DNA from: Actinernus sp. WN-2022
Taxonomy: Eukaryota > Cnidaria > Anthozoa > Actiniaria > Actinernidae
DNA: 64,000 nt
Assembly: GCA_030867875.1 (NCBI GenBank)
Contig: JAOWCC010000936.1
Location: 75,611,032 to 75,675,031 of the forward strand
Reading direction: 5' to 3'
A program made the position numbers and the translations under genes. Shown here piece after piece: positions 1-11,611 of this stretch. The notes beneath the pieces are model-generated. The model was not told the origin of the DNA and did no database searches. It worked only from the letters and a program-made list of their open reading frames with translations. Every line of letters starts with the position of its first letter. The stretch's first letter is position 1.

Positions 1-1071
1 TTCTTTTTACAGGGCCTCTCTGAAAAACACTTCGGTGATGAGAGCACCCTGTTTAAAGATCATTATCATTATCAAATACTTTTTATTTAATCTTCTATTA
101 GATTCACAGTTCTTTCATGTTGTCATTAATATTATTTACCTATTCTAAAAGCTTAATGCTGCAGCATGAGGTGAGTGCTCTTATTATTGTCGTTTACATT
201 TTTGATGGGAGTTGTTAGCCTTATTATGCAGTATCGAGCAGTAATTGGGCAATTTAACAACCGTAAAATGTCAATTTTTAAGGTTTCTTCTTAGTATAGG
301 TCCTATAGTTTTGTCATGTATTCTGCTTCTTTCACTGGTAATGCTTTTGCTGCTTATGATAATTTTATCAAATGAGGTTCAAGTAAATCCCAGTCCAGTT
401 TTACCGGGGCAGAGTTCTCTTGTTATTTAAATGCACGTAGCATAAAATCAGAAAACAAATTTGATGAGATCTACTCACTTATTTTGAACCCTAAGGTTGA
501 TTTATTCGCTATTACTAAAACTTGGTTAAATGATACTGACACCTATTGTGACTCTTTTAACATCCCTGGTTATTATCCATTGTTTTTTAACCGAATCGAC
601 AAACGAGGAAGCGGAATTATGTTTTTATTAAAACGACTCCTTTTATTCAGACTGGTTCAAGGTTTTTCACCAAAATCTTGAACAACATATTTCTCATAAA
701 ATTATAGAATCCGACCACGAGATAAACCTTGGATGGTAAAATGAACAGAAGTCCGAAGGGCTATAAGAAAGCGTGGAACATTGCTAAGTCTGTAAATAGC
801 GCAAGAACTGAATCTTGCATTCCCGGCACTCTTATGACTGAAAACGATGTTCCAGTTTCTAATCCGCAAGAGAAAGCAAGAATATTGAATGATTATTTCG
901 TCAGTCTCTAAACAAAATTGGATGATAGTGCAACTGTTACTCGTGTCGTGCAACATTTTCAAACTTCAGCTTCTGAATCGTAAATGTTGACATTAATGCA
1001 ATGTCTTGATATGTCGAAAGCCTGTGGTCATGACTGTGTCGGCAATAAAATGATTAGGTTCTGTTCTGTTG
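1..1071 (+). mobile_element. LINE-A, duplicated 5' fragment (broken)
   Basis: This is the first copy of the 5' part of a non-LTR retrotransposon, cut into short frames. Around 425-680 the translation resembles an APE-type endonuclease (LFAITKTWLND, then FNIPGYYP and KRGSGIMFLLK). Around 729-911 it resembles the linker before reverse transcriptase. At about 1010-1060 it reads SKACGHDCVGNKMI, like the start of the RT domain, and then stops at the duplication breakpoint. Stops and frameshifts make it a pseudogene. Confidence 0.8.
371..397 (+). other. Degenerate 2A-like motif in LINE-A (second copy at 1738-1764)
   Basis: The frame reads NEVQVNPSP after a run of Leu, Met and Ile. The 2A ribosome-skipping consensus is D-V/I-E-x-N-P-G-P, and 2A-like motifs are known near the start of some animal LINE proteins. 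Here the Asp, Glu and key Gly are replaced, so the motif is probably dead. Assignment is by pattern only. Confidence 0.5.
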
Positions 1072-2538
1072 CCAAGGTAGCCCAAGCTTACGATTTGTAT
1101 GAGCTATTACAAAGAATGTATGGAAATTTCGCAGTTTTTAATTATCGCTGTAATGCTCTTACCTCTAATAAAATGTTTCAAAAACCTTCGCCTTCCCTTG
1201 TAGTCACTTGATTACCTTTCATGTCCATGGCGATTCCTGGACCGTTTAACCTTGATTTAGGGTGGTTTATGAATTCTTGATTTCTCGAAAATCGTTGAAA
1301 ATTAGAAACCTCTAGTATAACCATTATTCTCTGTGTAACTTTTATATTTTCTTACTTACTTCTTTTTTTCTTTTTACAGGGCCTCTCTGAAAAACACTTC
1401 GGTGATGAGAGCACCCTGTTTAAAGATCATTATCATTATCAAATACTTTTTATTTAATCTTCTATTAGATTCACAGTTCTTTCATGTTGTCATTAATATT
1501 ATTTACCTATTCTAAAAGCTTAATGCTGCAGCATGAGGTGAGTGCTCTTATTATTGTCGTTTACATTTTTGATGGGAGTTGTTAGCCTTATTATGCAGTA
1601 TCGAGCAGTAATTGGGCAATTTAACAACCGTAAAATGTCAATTTTTAAGGTTTCTTCTTAGTATAGGTCCTATAGTTTTGTCATGTATTCTGCTTCTTTC
1701 ACTGGTAATGCTTTTGCTGCTTATGATAATTTTATCAAATGAGGTTCAAGTAAATCCCAGTCCAGTTTTACCGGGGCAGAGTTCTCTTGTTATTTAAATG
1801 CACGTAGCATAAAATCAGAAAACAAATTTGATGAGATCTACTCACTTATTTTGAACCCTAAGGTTGATTTATTCGCTATTACTAAAACTTGGTTAAATGA
1901 TACTGACACCTATTGTGACTCTTTTAACATCCCTGGTTATTATCCATTGTTTTTTAACCGAATCGACAAACGAGGAAGCGGAATTATGTTTTTATTAAAA
2001 CGACTCCTTTTATTCAGACTGGTTCAAGGTTTTTCACCAAAATCTTGAACAACATATTTCTCATAAAATTATAGAATCCGACCACGAGATAAACCTTGGA
2101 TGGTAAAATGAACAGAAGTCCGAAGGGCTATAAGAAAGCGTGGAACATTGCTAAGTCTGTAAATAGCGCAAGAACTGAATCTTGCATTCCCGGCACTCTT
2201 ATGACTGAAAACGATGTTCCAGTTTCTAATCCGCAAGAGAAAGCAAGAATATTGAATGATTATTTCGTCAGTCTCTAAACAAAATTGGATGATAGTGCAA
2301 CTGTTACTCGTGTCGTGCAACATTTTCAAACTTCAGCTTCTGAATCGTAAATGTTGACATTAATGCAATGTCTTGATATGTCGAAAGCCTGTGGTCATGA
2401 CTGTGTCGGCAATAAAATGATTAGGTTCTGTTCTGTTGGGATCAGCCAGTCATTTACTCGCTTTATTAATCGCTCTTTTATTTACGGTCAATATCCAAGG
2501 CAATAGGAAAAGGTCTCTTGGAAAAGGCTAATGTTACT

Positions 2539-2748
2539 TAGGCTCGGTTTCCAGCCGTGGGGGTTTCAGTGAGCCCGCGATCCTCTCCCCACTCACGGCT
2601 GGGCGCGCGAGCTGAGACATTGTCGGTTTTTAGCCAATCACAAACTTGCCACTAAAATCCTGTCGCTGAATTGATTTGCATAATTTACATTGTAAACTTT
2701 TGGAAAGCCGGTGTCACATCGATTTCGCCCCCCCCCCCCCCCCCCCCC

Positions 2749-2783
<35 letters not shown>

Positions 2784-4863
2784 AGTGAATTCGCCCTCCC
2801 CGGGGCGAGATCGCTAGTGAATTCGGGGGCGAAATCGCTAGTGAATTGTACTCGTAGTTCTTATAGAAATCGCCCCGCCTCAGAAAATAGAGGCAGTACA
2901 TGTCAACGCAATCTGAAGTCTTTTTTAAATAAAATTAAGTGTAAGACCTCTTTAGCTACTATTTCTACTACTGACTACAAAAATATGCGAGTCGGTAACA
3001 ATCCTTTTCTTCGGAAGGTCATTTCAAATTCTTTCCGAATTTGAGTTAATTACACTGCTAGAAACTTTCAAAACTTACCGCCGTTTTTATCTTCTCATTA
3101 GAGTAATAAGCTGTTTATCCAGAAAGGTCTTCCTAGTTTGAACTGATCTAATTACCAAATTAACAAGTGCCGTTAGCTCAATTGAATATAGAACAAAGCA
3201 CGCAAGTCGATAACGCTCCTTTATTCGGTAAAGTTCTTTCAAAATAGATGGATCGACGCGAGCATTACTAGTTTTAGTATTATACGACTTGGCAGACCGT
3301 ATGGTTTTCATGCATGTAAAAATCATCAACCTATTTGGCAGTTGTTTCCAAATATGAGCCCCACTCGCTACAACGGCTAAGGTAAGTTTTAAAACTTCCC
3401 GCATTTTCGATCTTGATTAGTTCATTAGCTTGTTTATTCAGAAAGTTTTCCATTGAAAATAGAACAAAGCACGGATAACACTTCCTTTATTCGGCAAAGT
3501 CTTTTCAAAGTAGGCGGATTTACGGGTTATCAAAACCTTTAAGTATCCACAATAATTGCATCATCTACCTGTTGGCTTTAGGTAAGAAATACTAACAACT
3601 AATCATTCGAAGATTGACAAAGATTGTAGGTGGATTGCAGAATCCCTTGTCGAGTTTCTTGTTGCACAGCTCGCGCGAATGAAAATTGCAGCATTTACCG
3701 TAGCTTACCAACACGAATCTTGTCAAAGAAAAACGAAGCGTGAATTTTAAAATAGAATTGAATTGAATGCCTTACACATTACTGATACCTTTTTGCATTA
3801 CTATTCTCCACGTCCAATACATTACAGTAATAATAAGAAGGAAAACATATGTATTTATAACCTTTTAAAAGGTTGGAGGGGAGGGGGGCGAAATCGCTAG
3901 AGGGGGGCGAGGAAGGGGGCGAATTCACGGGGGGGGGGGGGGGGGGAGAAATCGCTGGTACACCGGACCAAAGCCAAAGGCTTTCGATTGCTGTTTCAAA
4001 ATGCGTTTAAATTTGCTCTGGAAAAGTTTGGTTTCGAATAACTCAAGGATTCACACAAAGAAGCAGTAAGAGAGTTAGTTTTCGGGTGAAGACACTTTGT
4101 CAGTAAACGCACCGGCTCTGGAAAGTCACTAGGGAAACCGTCAGCTCAAAGGTCGCGAAGCTCGTAAAATGTTGAGTCATTTCTCATTTAATTTACCTAT
4201 GCAAGACCATGTTGCCCGGCTATTCTTACTTCAAAGAAAATTAGTGCTGCCTTTATCGGAGAAGAAAAGACGGACGACTCCATATTACAAGAGTTAATTA
4301 TAGAAGAGAGGAAATATAGAAGAGAGGAAATCACGTCTGACGCAGGCCATGTTTACGCGTTTAACTCTGCGATCACAATTCACTTGAAAATCGCTGCATC
4401 AAACGAGTTTTACAATTCTTCAAGTCCTATGTACTAAGTTTGTACAATTTGTTATGTCTCCAAGACATACTCTATACAAGTACTGAGCGGGATATACTCG
4501 ACTCTAGCTCAGAATAGTTCCGAGATTACATCTGAACTTTATCCCCGTAAATTTCGGCTTTTAATTTCTGTCATATATTAAAGAGTAACAAATAAAGTAG
4601 CTAACCTGGTTTCTCAAAGATTTTAATTGGCGGTTGTTCTTGAGAATTAATTTCACACTTGGAGTTTTAGTCCAATGTGTTTTGAAAGTTTATGCGGAAT
4701 CTAACCTACGCTCATGAAAGGGTAACCAAAAACACTCAAATAAATGAATAATTTTGAATTTTAATCAGATGACGTCACGGACACGGTGTGTTGACCGCGC
4801 GCCCAGCCGTTAGTGGGGGGAGGCTTTGGAGAAACGATAACACAACGGCTGAAACCGAGCCTA
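2539..4863. mobile_element. 2.3-kb inverted-repeat DNA transposon, non-autonomous, with 9-bp TSD
   Basis: Both ends begin taggctcggttt in inverted orientation. The inverted repeats run imperfectly for about 80 bp and each contains a second acggctgggcgcgcg block. The element is bracketed by aatgttact at 2530-2538 and 4864-4872, a perfect 9-bp target duplication, and removing it rejoins the LINE-A reading. A 9-bp duplication suits Mutator-like elements, but an 8-bp reading with hAT-like ends cannot be excluded. No transposase was found; the 122- and 87-codon frames come from the homopolymer tract. Confidence 0.85.
2708..3966. repeat. Inner inverted repeat with C/G homopolymer arms
   Basis: Inside the transposon, a left arm at 2708-2850 starts ccggtgt and runs through a poly-C tract (2729-2783). 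It continues into gtgaattcgcc and gcgatttcgccc-type motifs. The same motifs come back inverted at 3870-3966 around a poly-G tract and end acaccgg. This looks like a second transposon nested in the first. No target duplication was convincing. Low-complexity tracts of this length are often mis-sequenced. Confidence 0.55.
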
Positions 4864-6155
4864 AATGTTACTCCGCTTTTTAAGAACGAAAATCGTGAAG
4901 TTAAATCTAATTATAAACCAGTTTCATGCATTGCTGCCCAGCCATTCAAAACCTTTCTGAGAGAATCGTTTTCATTCGTCTTTATCATTTCCTTCTGGAC
5001 ATGGCTACCTATATACGTTCCAAGCTGGTTTTCATCCCGGAATGGCGGTAAAGTAACTGAGAATGGTTTTTCTTGACGTAAGCAAGGCTTTCAACAGGGT
5101 TTGGTATATATAAGGGCATGCTTTACAAGTTAGAATCTGTCAGTGTTCGCGATCCTTATACTTGGGTGATTTAAAATATATTTATCGTGTCGTGATTGAA
5201 GGGCACTGTTCCGAATGGCAATATGTTAATGCTGGAGTGCTTCAGATTCTGTCCTAGGGCCTTTATTGTTTCTAATACATTTTAACGACATAACTTCTAA
5301 CCTGACCTCACAGGCCTTCTTATATGCTGACGATACCTCTCTACTTGAGGTACTGAGTAGATTTGCCCCATTCTTCTGTGATAAAATTAAACAATGATTT
5401 ACAAAGTATTTCTGCATGGTCTAGTCAATGGTTAGTATGAATGAATGCTTCCAAGTCGAGATATATTACTTTCTCATGTAAACAGTACAAGCCATTGCAC
5501 CAGCCTCTGTATTTCAATGGTAGCGTTATTAATGGAGTAGATAGCCATGCGCATCTAAGCTTAACTTTGCCCAGTGACCTATCATGGGAAAACACATTTT
5601 AGATACCCATTTAAAAGCAACAAAAACACTTAATTTGTTAATGAGGGTCAAATTAAAGTTAAACCGGAGAACTCTCGATATTCTTTATAAATCCTTAGTA
5701 TAAGATCAAAAATGTAATACGCTAATGTTATTTGGAATAATTGCACTGATATTGAGTGTAAGATCTTGAAAATATCCAGTATCAAGCAGCAAGGGTATAG
5801 TTACTGGTGCAATGAAGGCTCTAGTTATGCAAAATTGTTAAGTAAACTTGGATGGGAAAGCTTTCATTCTAGAAGATCATATCATAAATTAATTTATATT
5901 GATAAAATTACACACGAGTATTCCCCTTTCTATTTATCTAATTTACTTCCTCCTTTAGCCATAGGGCGCACTCATGTTTCCTTAAGATCAGGCCACAATA
6001 TTAGCTTAATTCATACTAGAACCATTAGGTTCCATCAATATGTTTTGCCTTCATTTATTAAACTATGGAATTATTTCGACTTATCTACCCAAAAGCTAGA
6101 AAGTCTCCCTGAATTTAAACGTAAAGTCACGCTTATTTTTATTCCTAACAAATAG

Positions 6156-6767
6156 AATAAATTATTTGATGCCGCACTTTCACAGTAAGCAGCACTACTT
6201 CATACTCGTCTAAGATACCAACGCTCTCAATTATTATTTATTTAAGATATATTGAAAATAATCTCCCTCTTGTGGATGTGGATTCGTTACGAAACAAAAA
6301 CTCGTTTTTCTTAAATTGCCAAATTTATCTCTTCGTAAACGACCTAAGCCTGTGAGTACACATGTTGGGTCGGGATCAAAAGTAGAATAGACTAAATCAT
6401 GCAGTATAAATTCTAATCATATTTGATTTAAAACTAGCAAGAGAAAAAGCCGGTGCACTAGTCGGAGCTGAGTTAAGGAAACAAACCCACAGATTCACGA
6501 TTCTCTTGAAGTAGGATGCCTGTAAGGTAGTTGTTTTGAAACCTTTGTGCGTGACAAGTGAAGCCATATATCACTAAAGTGGACTATTATGGTAATGTGT
6601 CTGTTGTTTGTGCTTAATAACATATATGCTTATGTCCCTATAGAGAAAATCAGGCTTACGAATCCTCGTATTGCATTTCTGGCTGCAACTGCGAGTTGGT
6701 GTCTGCAATAGTGATAGCGGGAGCAGGGAATGGCGGAAGTACACTGTGTTCAGTCCATTTTCTGTAT
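6156..6767. other. Spacer without recognised gene
   Basis: This is A+T-rich sequence between the 3' end of LINE-A and the 3' tail of LINE-B. I see no exon, RNA gene or clear repeat. Confidence 0.5.
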
Positions 6768-8603
6768 TACTACTACTACTAATAATAATAACAATATTTA
6801 TACAGGAAAAACTCCCTCACGTACTGTGATTTTCAGGGAGGTCCTGCATAACTAAAAGTAATAATGAAGACTAAAAGGCTATAAAAGGTTAAGAACTAGA
6901 GCTAAAATGTTAAGAATACTAATTTTAGAAAATAGTGCTATAACTTTAAAAAAACTTTTAAAAACGATCAGCGATCAGCGATCAGCGATCTTCGAATTGA
7001 GGTCTGATGCGTTCCAGTCTTCGATTGCTTGGAACGCAAAGCGCTGCATTCCCCAATTTGTGCGGACGCGTGGGAGATGTAAATCTCTACTGCGGCGCGT
7101 ATCGTAATTATGGTATGCATTATTCTTTTTAAGATTAAAGTTAAAATTAATAAAGTTATTCAAACACTTAAAAATAGCTATACAGCAATGGTTGTGACGG
7201 CGACAACTTAATGGCTGCCATTGTAGTTGTTCTATAGCTTGTGTTCCTGAAGAGTAACTACGCAGGTTTAAGATTGTTCTGGCAGCATTATTTTGTAAAA
7301 TTTGTAAATGGCTCATGAGAACTAAATTGCTTTTGTCGCCCCATACTAAATCGGTATAGTCAAGTAAAGGTAAAATAAGGCTATTATACAGTGTGATACG
7401 GGCATCTAATGGAAGCAAGGTTTTCACACGGCGAAGTACTCCAAGCCTCTGACAAACTTTCTTGCTTAGGGCATCAATATGTTCAGCCCAGCTCATATTC
7501 TGTTTTTGTATACCGAGGTATCTAAAAGATTCCTTCCGTTCTAGGAGGTAACCGTTTATCTCTAGCAATAAACCACTAAAGGAACTTAACTTACGCGAAC
7601 TACCAAAAACTACGAATTTACATTTATCTACGTTAAGAGTTAATAAATTGTCATTGAACCATTTGCTAAAAACCTTCAGGTCCGAGTTCAATTTGTCTGT
7701 AAGGTCCTTTACGGCATCGTTTGAAGAGTAATATATGACTGTGTCATCAGCGTAAAGAGAGACATCGCAGCACTTCACACAAGATGGCAGTTCATTAATA
7801 TAGATAAAGAGGAGGGGCCCTAATATACGCTTTTGTGGGACACCAACGGGTACGTGCTTGGCTGATGAGCTGACACCACTAACTGAAGTAACTTGCATTC
7901 TCTGGGACAAGTAAGATTTAAACCACTCCACACTGGGACTCGAAAAGCCCAAACTAGTGAGCCGGCTTATTTAGTAGAAGTGAATGATCCACGGTGTCGA
8001 AAGCTTTCGACAGATCGAGGAAGACCGCGCCCGTAACAAAACCCATGTCCATTTTTTCCAGTATTTGGTTAGTGAAATGCGTCAGCGCAATCTCTGTAGA
8101 GAGTTTGGGTCTAAAACCGAATTGTCTAGATGTTAACATATTATTATCTAAAAGATAGCTATAGACCTATGTATGCACGGCTTTTTCAAGAATCTTACTG
8201 ACGGTTGGCAGAATAGTAATGGGTCTGTAGTTACTTGGATCGCTTCTTTCGCCTGCTTTAAAAAGAGCCGTCACTTTGCCTGACTTCCAGATTGAGGGAA
8301 ACTGAAGTAGAGGACGAGAGTGAGCGGTTGAATAGCTTTGTTAAAGCGGGGGCTATAGCACCAGTTGAGTCCTTTAGAAGGCGTGCGCTAATTCCATCAA
8401 GGCCTATTGCCTTATTCGTTTTAAGTTTACTAAGCTGCTTACGCACAAATTGTTCCTTAACGGGCTGAAAACTCCATGTTTCAACAGCGGAATTTACGTC
8501 CTTGTCATCCAAAATACTCCAATTTATATCTCTTAGTTCTCGAACAAAAGACTGTTTGTTGTCATTCCTGTAAGAACGGTACTCTATTGTCTTGTAGTCT
8601 CCA
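6768..8603 (-). mobile_element. LINE-B, 5'-truncated CR1/Jockey-like retrotransposon (broken)
   Basis: Read on the minus strand, the order is a pre-RT linker (about 8600-8513), KLKTNKAIGLDGISARLLKD (8512-8258), RT boxes FGFRPKLSTEIAL and FLDLSKAFDTVDH (8139-7954), then 325 codons at 7952-6975 with GVPQKRILGPLLF and SLYADDTVIYY plus the C-terminal domain. Frameshifts separate the three parts and the endonuclease is missing. After the stop come a short gatcgct repeat, about 200 bp of 3'UTR and a TTA/TAG-type tail near 6770-6800, which fixes the orientation. The 5' break lies within about 30 bp of the GPCR stop codon. Confidence 0.88.
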
Positions 8604-8629
8604 GTTCGTCCTCGTAAGCGTCACTGTCC

Positions 8630-9553
8630 CTAAGCCGGATTACACAGCGGTATCGTCGGCAGGGGCTGAGCCTCTCCTTGGTATCGCGAACACTTACACA
8701 TAAGATGAATCAAAGCTCTTTTGAAGTCCGGCATTCGACTCGCGTAAATCACGGTGTTGATCAAAGAGTTCATGTAGTGCAGCAATTTGGTAGTGTTTTG
8801 CGCCGTTTTCGAAAACGATATATCGGTGTAATAATAGATGCCATTGAGCACAACAAAAGGGACCCAGGCTAACAGCGACGCTAAAGTTACGATGAATAAA
8901 GTCATGGCGAGTCTGTTTTCTCGGTATAGGATTCTACTCGGGTGACCTAAGCGCGCGTTTCGCTTGATGCTGAGCTTAAAGCTGGCAAATACGATGGTAT
9001 AGGATGTGAGGATGATAAGAAGCGAGACCAAGAGCACAGACACTGATATCCATGCCGCATACACGTCGTACTCGAAGTAGAAAATCTTGATACAGCTTGT
9101 GAGACCAGCAATCAGGGTGGCTAATACCCACGTAATACCTATAGCACAACCGTACATCCGGTTTGTCGTTTGACGATGACGTAATGGCCAAACGGTCGCA
9201 CGCATGCGCTCTAGGGAGATGAAAGCAAGCGTTACAATAGAAGCGAGGCCGAGGAAGATGTCGAGATACGTGAACACGTAAGTCAGGCGGCGATTTGTAG
9301 GCGGTGATAACTTGGACCACCAAACTGCTGTAACACCCACAAAGTACACGTACAGAGGAACTGGGAACAAGCCGACGAGCAAGTCAGCTACTGATAGGTT
9401 AATGAGCAGGTACACGCTGCGCTTGCGCAGATGTCTGTTGAGCGAGAATGTCACTATTGTCAGTACATTACTGATTAGAATAAAAATGCCTTGACAGGAG
9501 AACGTCACGCACCACACGGCACTTGAGGATGAATTCAATGATGAGTTATTCAT
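8630..9553 (-). CDS. Orphan class A (rhodopsin-like) GPCR, single exon
   Basis: A complete 307-residue seven-helix receptor that would sit in the plasma membrane and signal through G proteins; the ligand is unknown. The N-terminus has two Asn-Ser-Ser glycosylation sites (residues 3 and 7). Family marks: N29 in TM1, LSVADLLVG with D57 in TM2, E115-R116-M117 in place of D/E-R-Y, W142 in TM4, AWVPF (W230, P232) for the usual CWxP in TM6, and N266-T-V-I-Y270 in place of NPxxY. A Cys at the extracellular end of TM3 is not visible, so the usual disulfide may be absent. The tail has Cys286 and Cys288, possible palmitoylation sites. Length and intronless structure fit cnidarian orphan receptors. The start is the first Met before the glycosylated N-terminus. 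LINE-B lies directly downstream on the same strand. Confidence 0.9.
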   Translation of the reverse strand: MNNSSLNSSSSAVWCVTFSCQGIFILISNVLTIVTFSLNRHLRKRSVYLLINLSVADLLVGLFPVPLYVYFVGVTAVWWSKLSPPTNRRLTYVFTYLDIFLGLASIVTLAFISLERMRATVWPLRHRQTTNRMYGCAIGITWVLATLIAGLTSCIKIFYFEYDVYAAWISVSVLLVSLLIILTSYTIVFASFKLSIKRNARLGHPSRILYRENRLAMTLFIVTLASLLAWVPFVVLNGIYYYTDISFSKTAQNTTKLLHYMNSLINTVIYASRMPDFKRALIHLMCKCSRYQGEAQPLPTIPLCNPA

Positions 9554-10851
9554 CGCTGCTGATTTCTCGACGTCTGGATTTTGTTTCGAATGTAACCATT
9601 TACGTAAATTTATTCAAATGATTCCAGCAAAGTTACTTCTCTATAGCTGCAGGATTCCAGTTATGTGTTCTTTAGTATCCGATTGATGTGTCCAGCGTCC
9701 TTATATAATAATGTGTTATGAAGAACAATTCCACTTTCGTGAAGAGCCCATCTTCTTAAGAGAGATGTTTCCTATTAAGCAATATTTCTTCTCTTTTTAA
9801 AATCACACGGTATTATTTTCAATCGATCTAACCATCGAGAAAAAGAGCCCTATACAAGATGTTACTCCAGTCTTGGATTTCGTTGAAATAACTAAGGTTT
9901 TTCACTGAGATAAATTACGCTACGTTTGCTGATATTTGGCTCTTTAACTCTAGATTTGTTATGCGCCTGTGTTGACGTTAGCTGCAGTGCCAGTATTACT
10001 TCTTTAGCCCAAAGTCAAAGAACTGTCTTCCGTCCACTTGGGTTAAACCAATTCTGATATTTCTTAACCGCCTTTCCTCTGAACGCATTTAAAATTTCAC
10101 TCAATCTCTGATAAAAGGAGAACTAGTTTTCTTCTACTCTATAACACCCCTTACGTTTTCATCCTTGACCGTTTCATTCGCTAACTTGATGGGTCTCAAA
10201 CCAAAATTCATACCGGATATGTCATTTTTGACACTTGAATTAGACGTTTTCTGAGCCTACTGCCGATTGCTTGTGCTCTCTTGCTCTCAGACCTTTTCTC
10301 CCTCTCAAAAGATGTTAGCTAAAGATAGGAAAATGTGTTATATTGGTCACAGAACAAGTATCCATCAACTCAACTGATGTGACGAAAGGCTAACAATTCG
10401 TAAGGTCCATGTTTTTAAGTTCCAAAAATAACCCCTAGCGCAATATACTCGGTTGAAGTTAGTTACAATGACAAGCATAACAAAGTTGTATTAAACGTTA
10501 CGTCCCACATGATTCTATTTTGTATCATTCTAGCGTTTTTTTTAGCTCAATTACAAGATACAAATCAGTGAGGTTGCGAAATATCATTCTGTATGGACCG
10601 GCTGAATATATATTCGCCCGTTTCATTTTTCACAGGTAATGTATCTCCTCATTTATTCTCGCTGAAGCGAGCGCTAGCTACGGTGCCTCTCAGTCCAAAA
10701 CAAACCTAAATAAATCGGCCATGAATGATCATGTTAAAAGAAGGATGAAGACTATTACATGTAGTCGGGACTGGCCTTTTGCTAGATATTCCGCAAGTTA
10801 TTTCAAAGCTGAAAATTCATGAATTATCGATGGAATACTAAATATTTTGAC
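9554..10851. other. GPCR upstream region, no gene seen
   Basis: About 1.3 kb 5' of the receptor gene. It presumably contains its promoter, but I could not point to a TATA box or other defined site. There is no long frame and no obvious repeat. Confidence 0.5.
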
Positions 10852-11225
10852 CGCAAAAACATCAAGGCAACCCTGTATGAACATTAGCAACCATCTGTGC
10901 CTCTTTCACTGTTGTTAGATTTATTACAGTTTTCCATAACGACTTATTCACTCCTTGTCATGGATATGACACTGACTGACGAAATCCTTGTGGATATCAA
11001 TGAAGATAACGACATTTGACAGTTTGCGACGAGCCTCTCATGATGTCATCGGTGGAAAACTAATTATCAAATAAAGTTGCGGATTTGACCCATACTGACC
11101 GTGGATTTCGTAAAATTTTATTTGGTTCTCTACTCAAATATTTCGGCACTAAAGTTATTTTAATAGAAAAGGAATGATGTCGTACTAGAAATACAGTAAC
11201 TAGAGAGATCTAAGCATGTTAAACC
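10852..11225 (+). repeat. Dispersed repeat R1, copy 1
   Basis: About 370 bp that match the reverse complement of 18896-19248. Shared landmarks include acatcaaggca, cactccttgtcatggatatg, taattat-caaataaagttg and gtactagaaatacagtaact. No coding content. Its own terminal structure was not resolved. Confidence 0.8.
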
Positions 11226-11282
11226 GGCTGAAAACATGAGTGATATTCGTTGATAGGAATTATTCATTCGTGTAATCACGCG

Positions 11283-11611
11283 AAGGCAACCCAAGATCTA
11301 ATTTCGAGTTGTTGGTGTGTTTCTTTGTCAGTATATAGCCTTTGTATGGGAACTACTATAAACGGCAAAAATAACAAATTTTACAATTATTGATAGGTAA
11401 GAATCGAATGAAATAAACATACCTTAACTAGGAGAGATCAGAAAAGAAAAAAAAGCCCAAATCGCCAATAAATGTCAAAGGACAACAGATAGAGCAAAGG
11501 TATGTTTATTTCATTTGATTTTTCCCGTTTATAGTAGTTCCCATACAACGCCTATATACTGACAAATAAACACACAAACAACTCGAAATTAGAGCTTTGG
11601 TTGCCTGTGGT
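11283..11611. mobile_element. Short inverted-repeat element (ACAGGCAACC-type ends)
   Basis: The left arm from aaggcaaccc through ctaatttcgagttgt and tatgggaactactataaacg is repeated inverted on the right, ending ggttgcctgt. Arms are about 100 bp, around a short A-rich centre. The ends resemble those of the 983-bp foldback at 20573-21555. No transposase. The target duplication is not clear. Confidence 0.75.

Larger units (their letters stand above)
1..2438. repeat. Tandem duplication, period 1367 bp, no difference seen
   Basis: Bases 1-1071 reappear at 1368-2438 with no difference that I could find by eye. They are separated by a unique spacer at 1072-1367. The copies diverge right after a shared ctgttctgttg. 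The duplicated block carries the 5' half of a decayed LINE, stop codons included, so the duplication is younger than the decay. The first copy may start before the window. An assembly artefact is possible because the copies look identical. Confidence 0.95.
1368..6155 (+). mobile_element. LINE-A, main copy, split by a DNA transposon
   Basis: This is a decayed non-LTR retrotransposon in two pieces, 1368-2538 and 4864-6155. The left piece has endonuclease and RT-start remnants. The right piece resumes at NVTPLFKNEN, just where the left piece stopped. It then shows FLDVSKAFN near 5070, the RT catalytic box FLYADDTSLLE near 5310-5345, and the C-terminal region at 5766-6155 (RTIRFHQYVLPSFIKLWNYF). 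Many stops and frameshifts rule out function. The family looks CR1/Jockey-like, but subfamily is not resolvable by eye. Confidence 0.85.

Noticed and set aside
2638..3044. Gly-run and Pro-run proteins at the poly-C tract
   Set aside because: Translation of a homopolymer inside a transposon.
8678..9494. Plus-strand and second minus-strand frames over the GPCR
   Set aside because: Shadows; only the 307-codon frame has seven hydrophobic helices and class A motifs.
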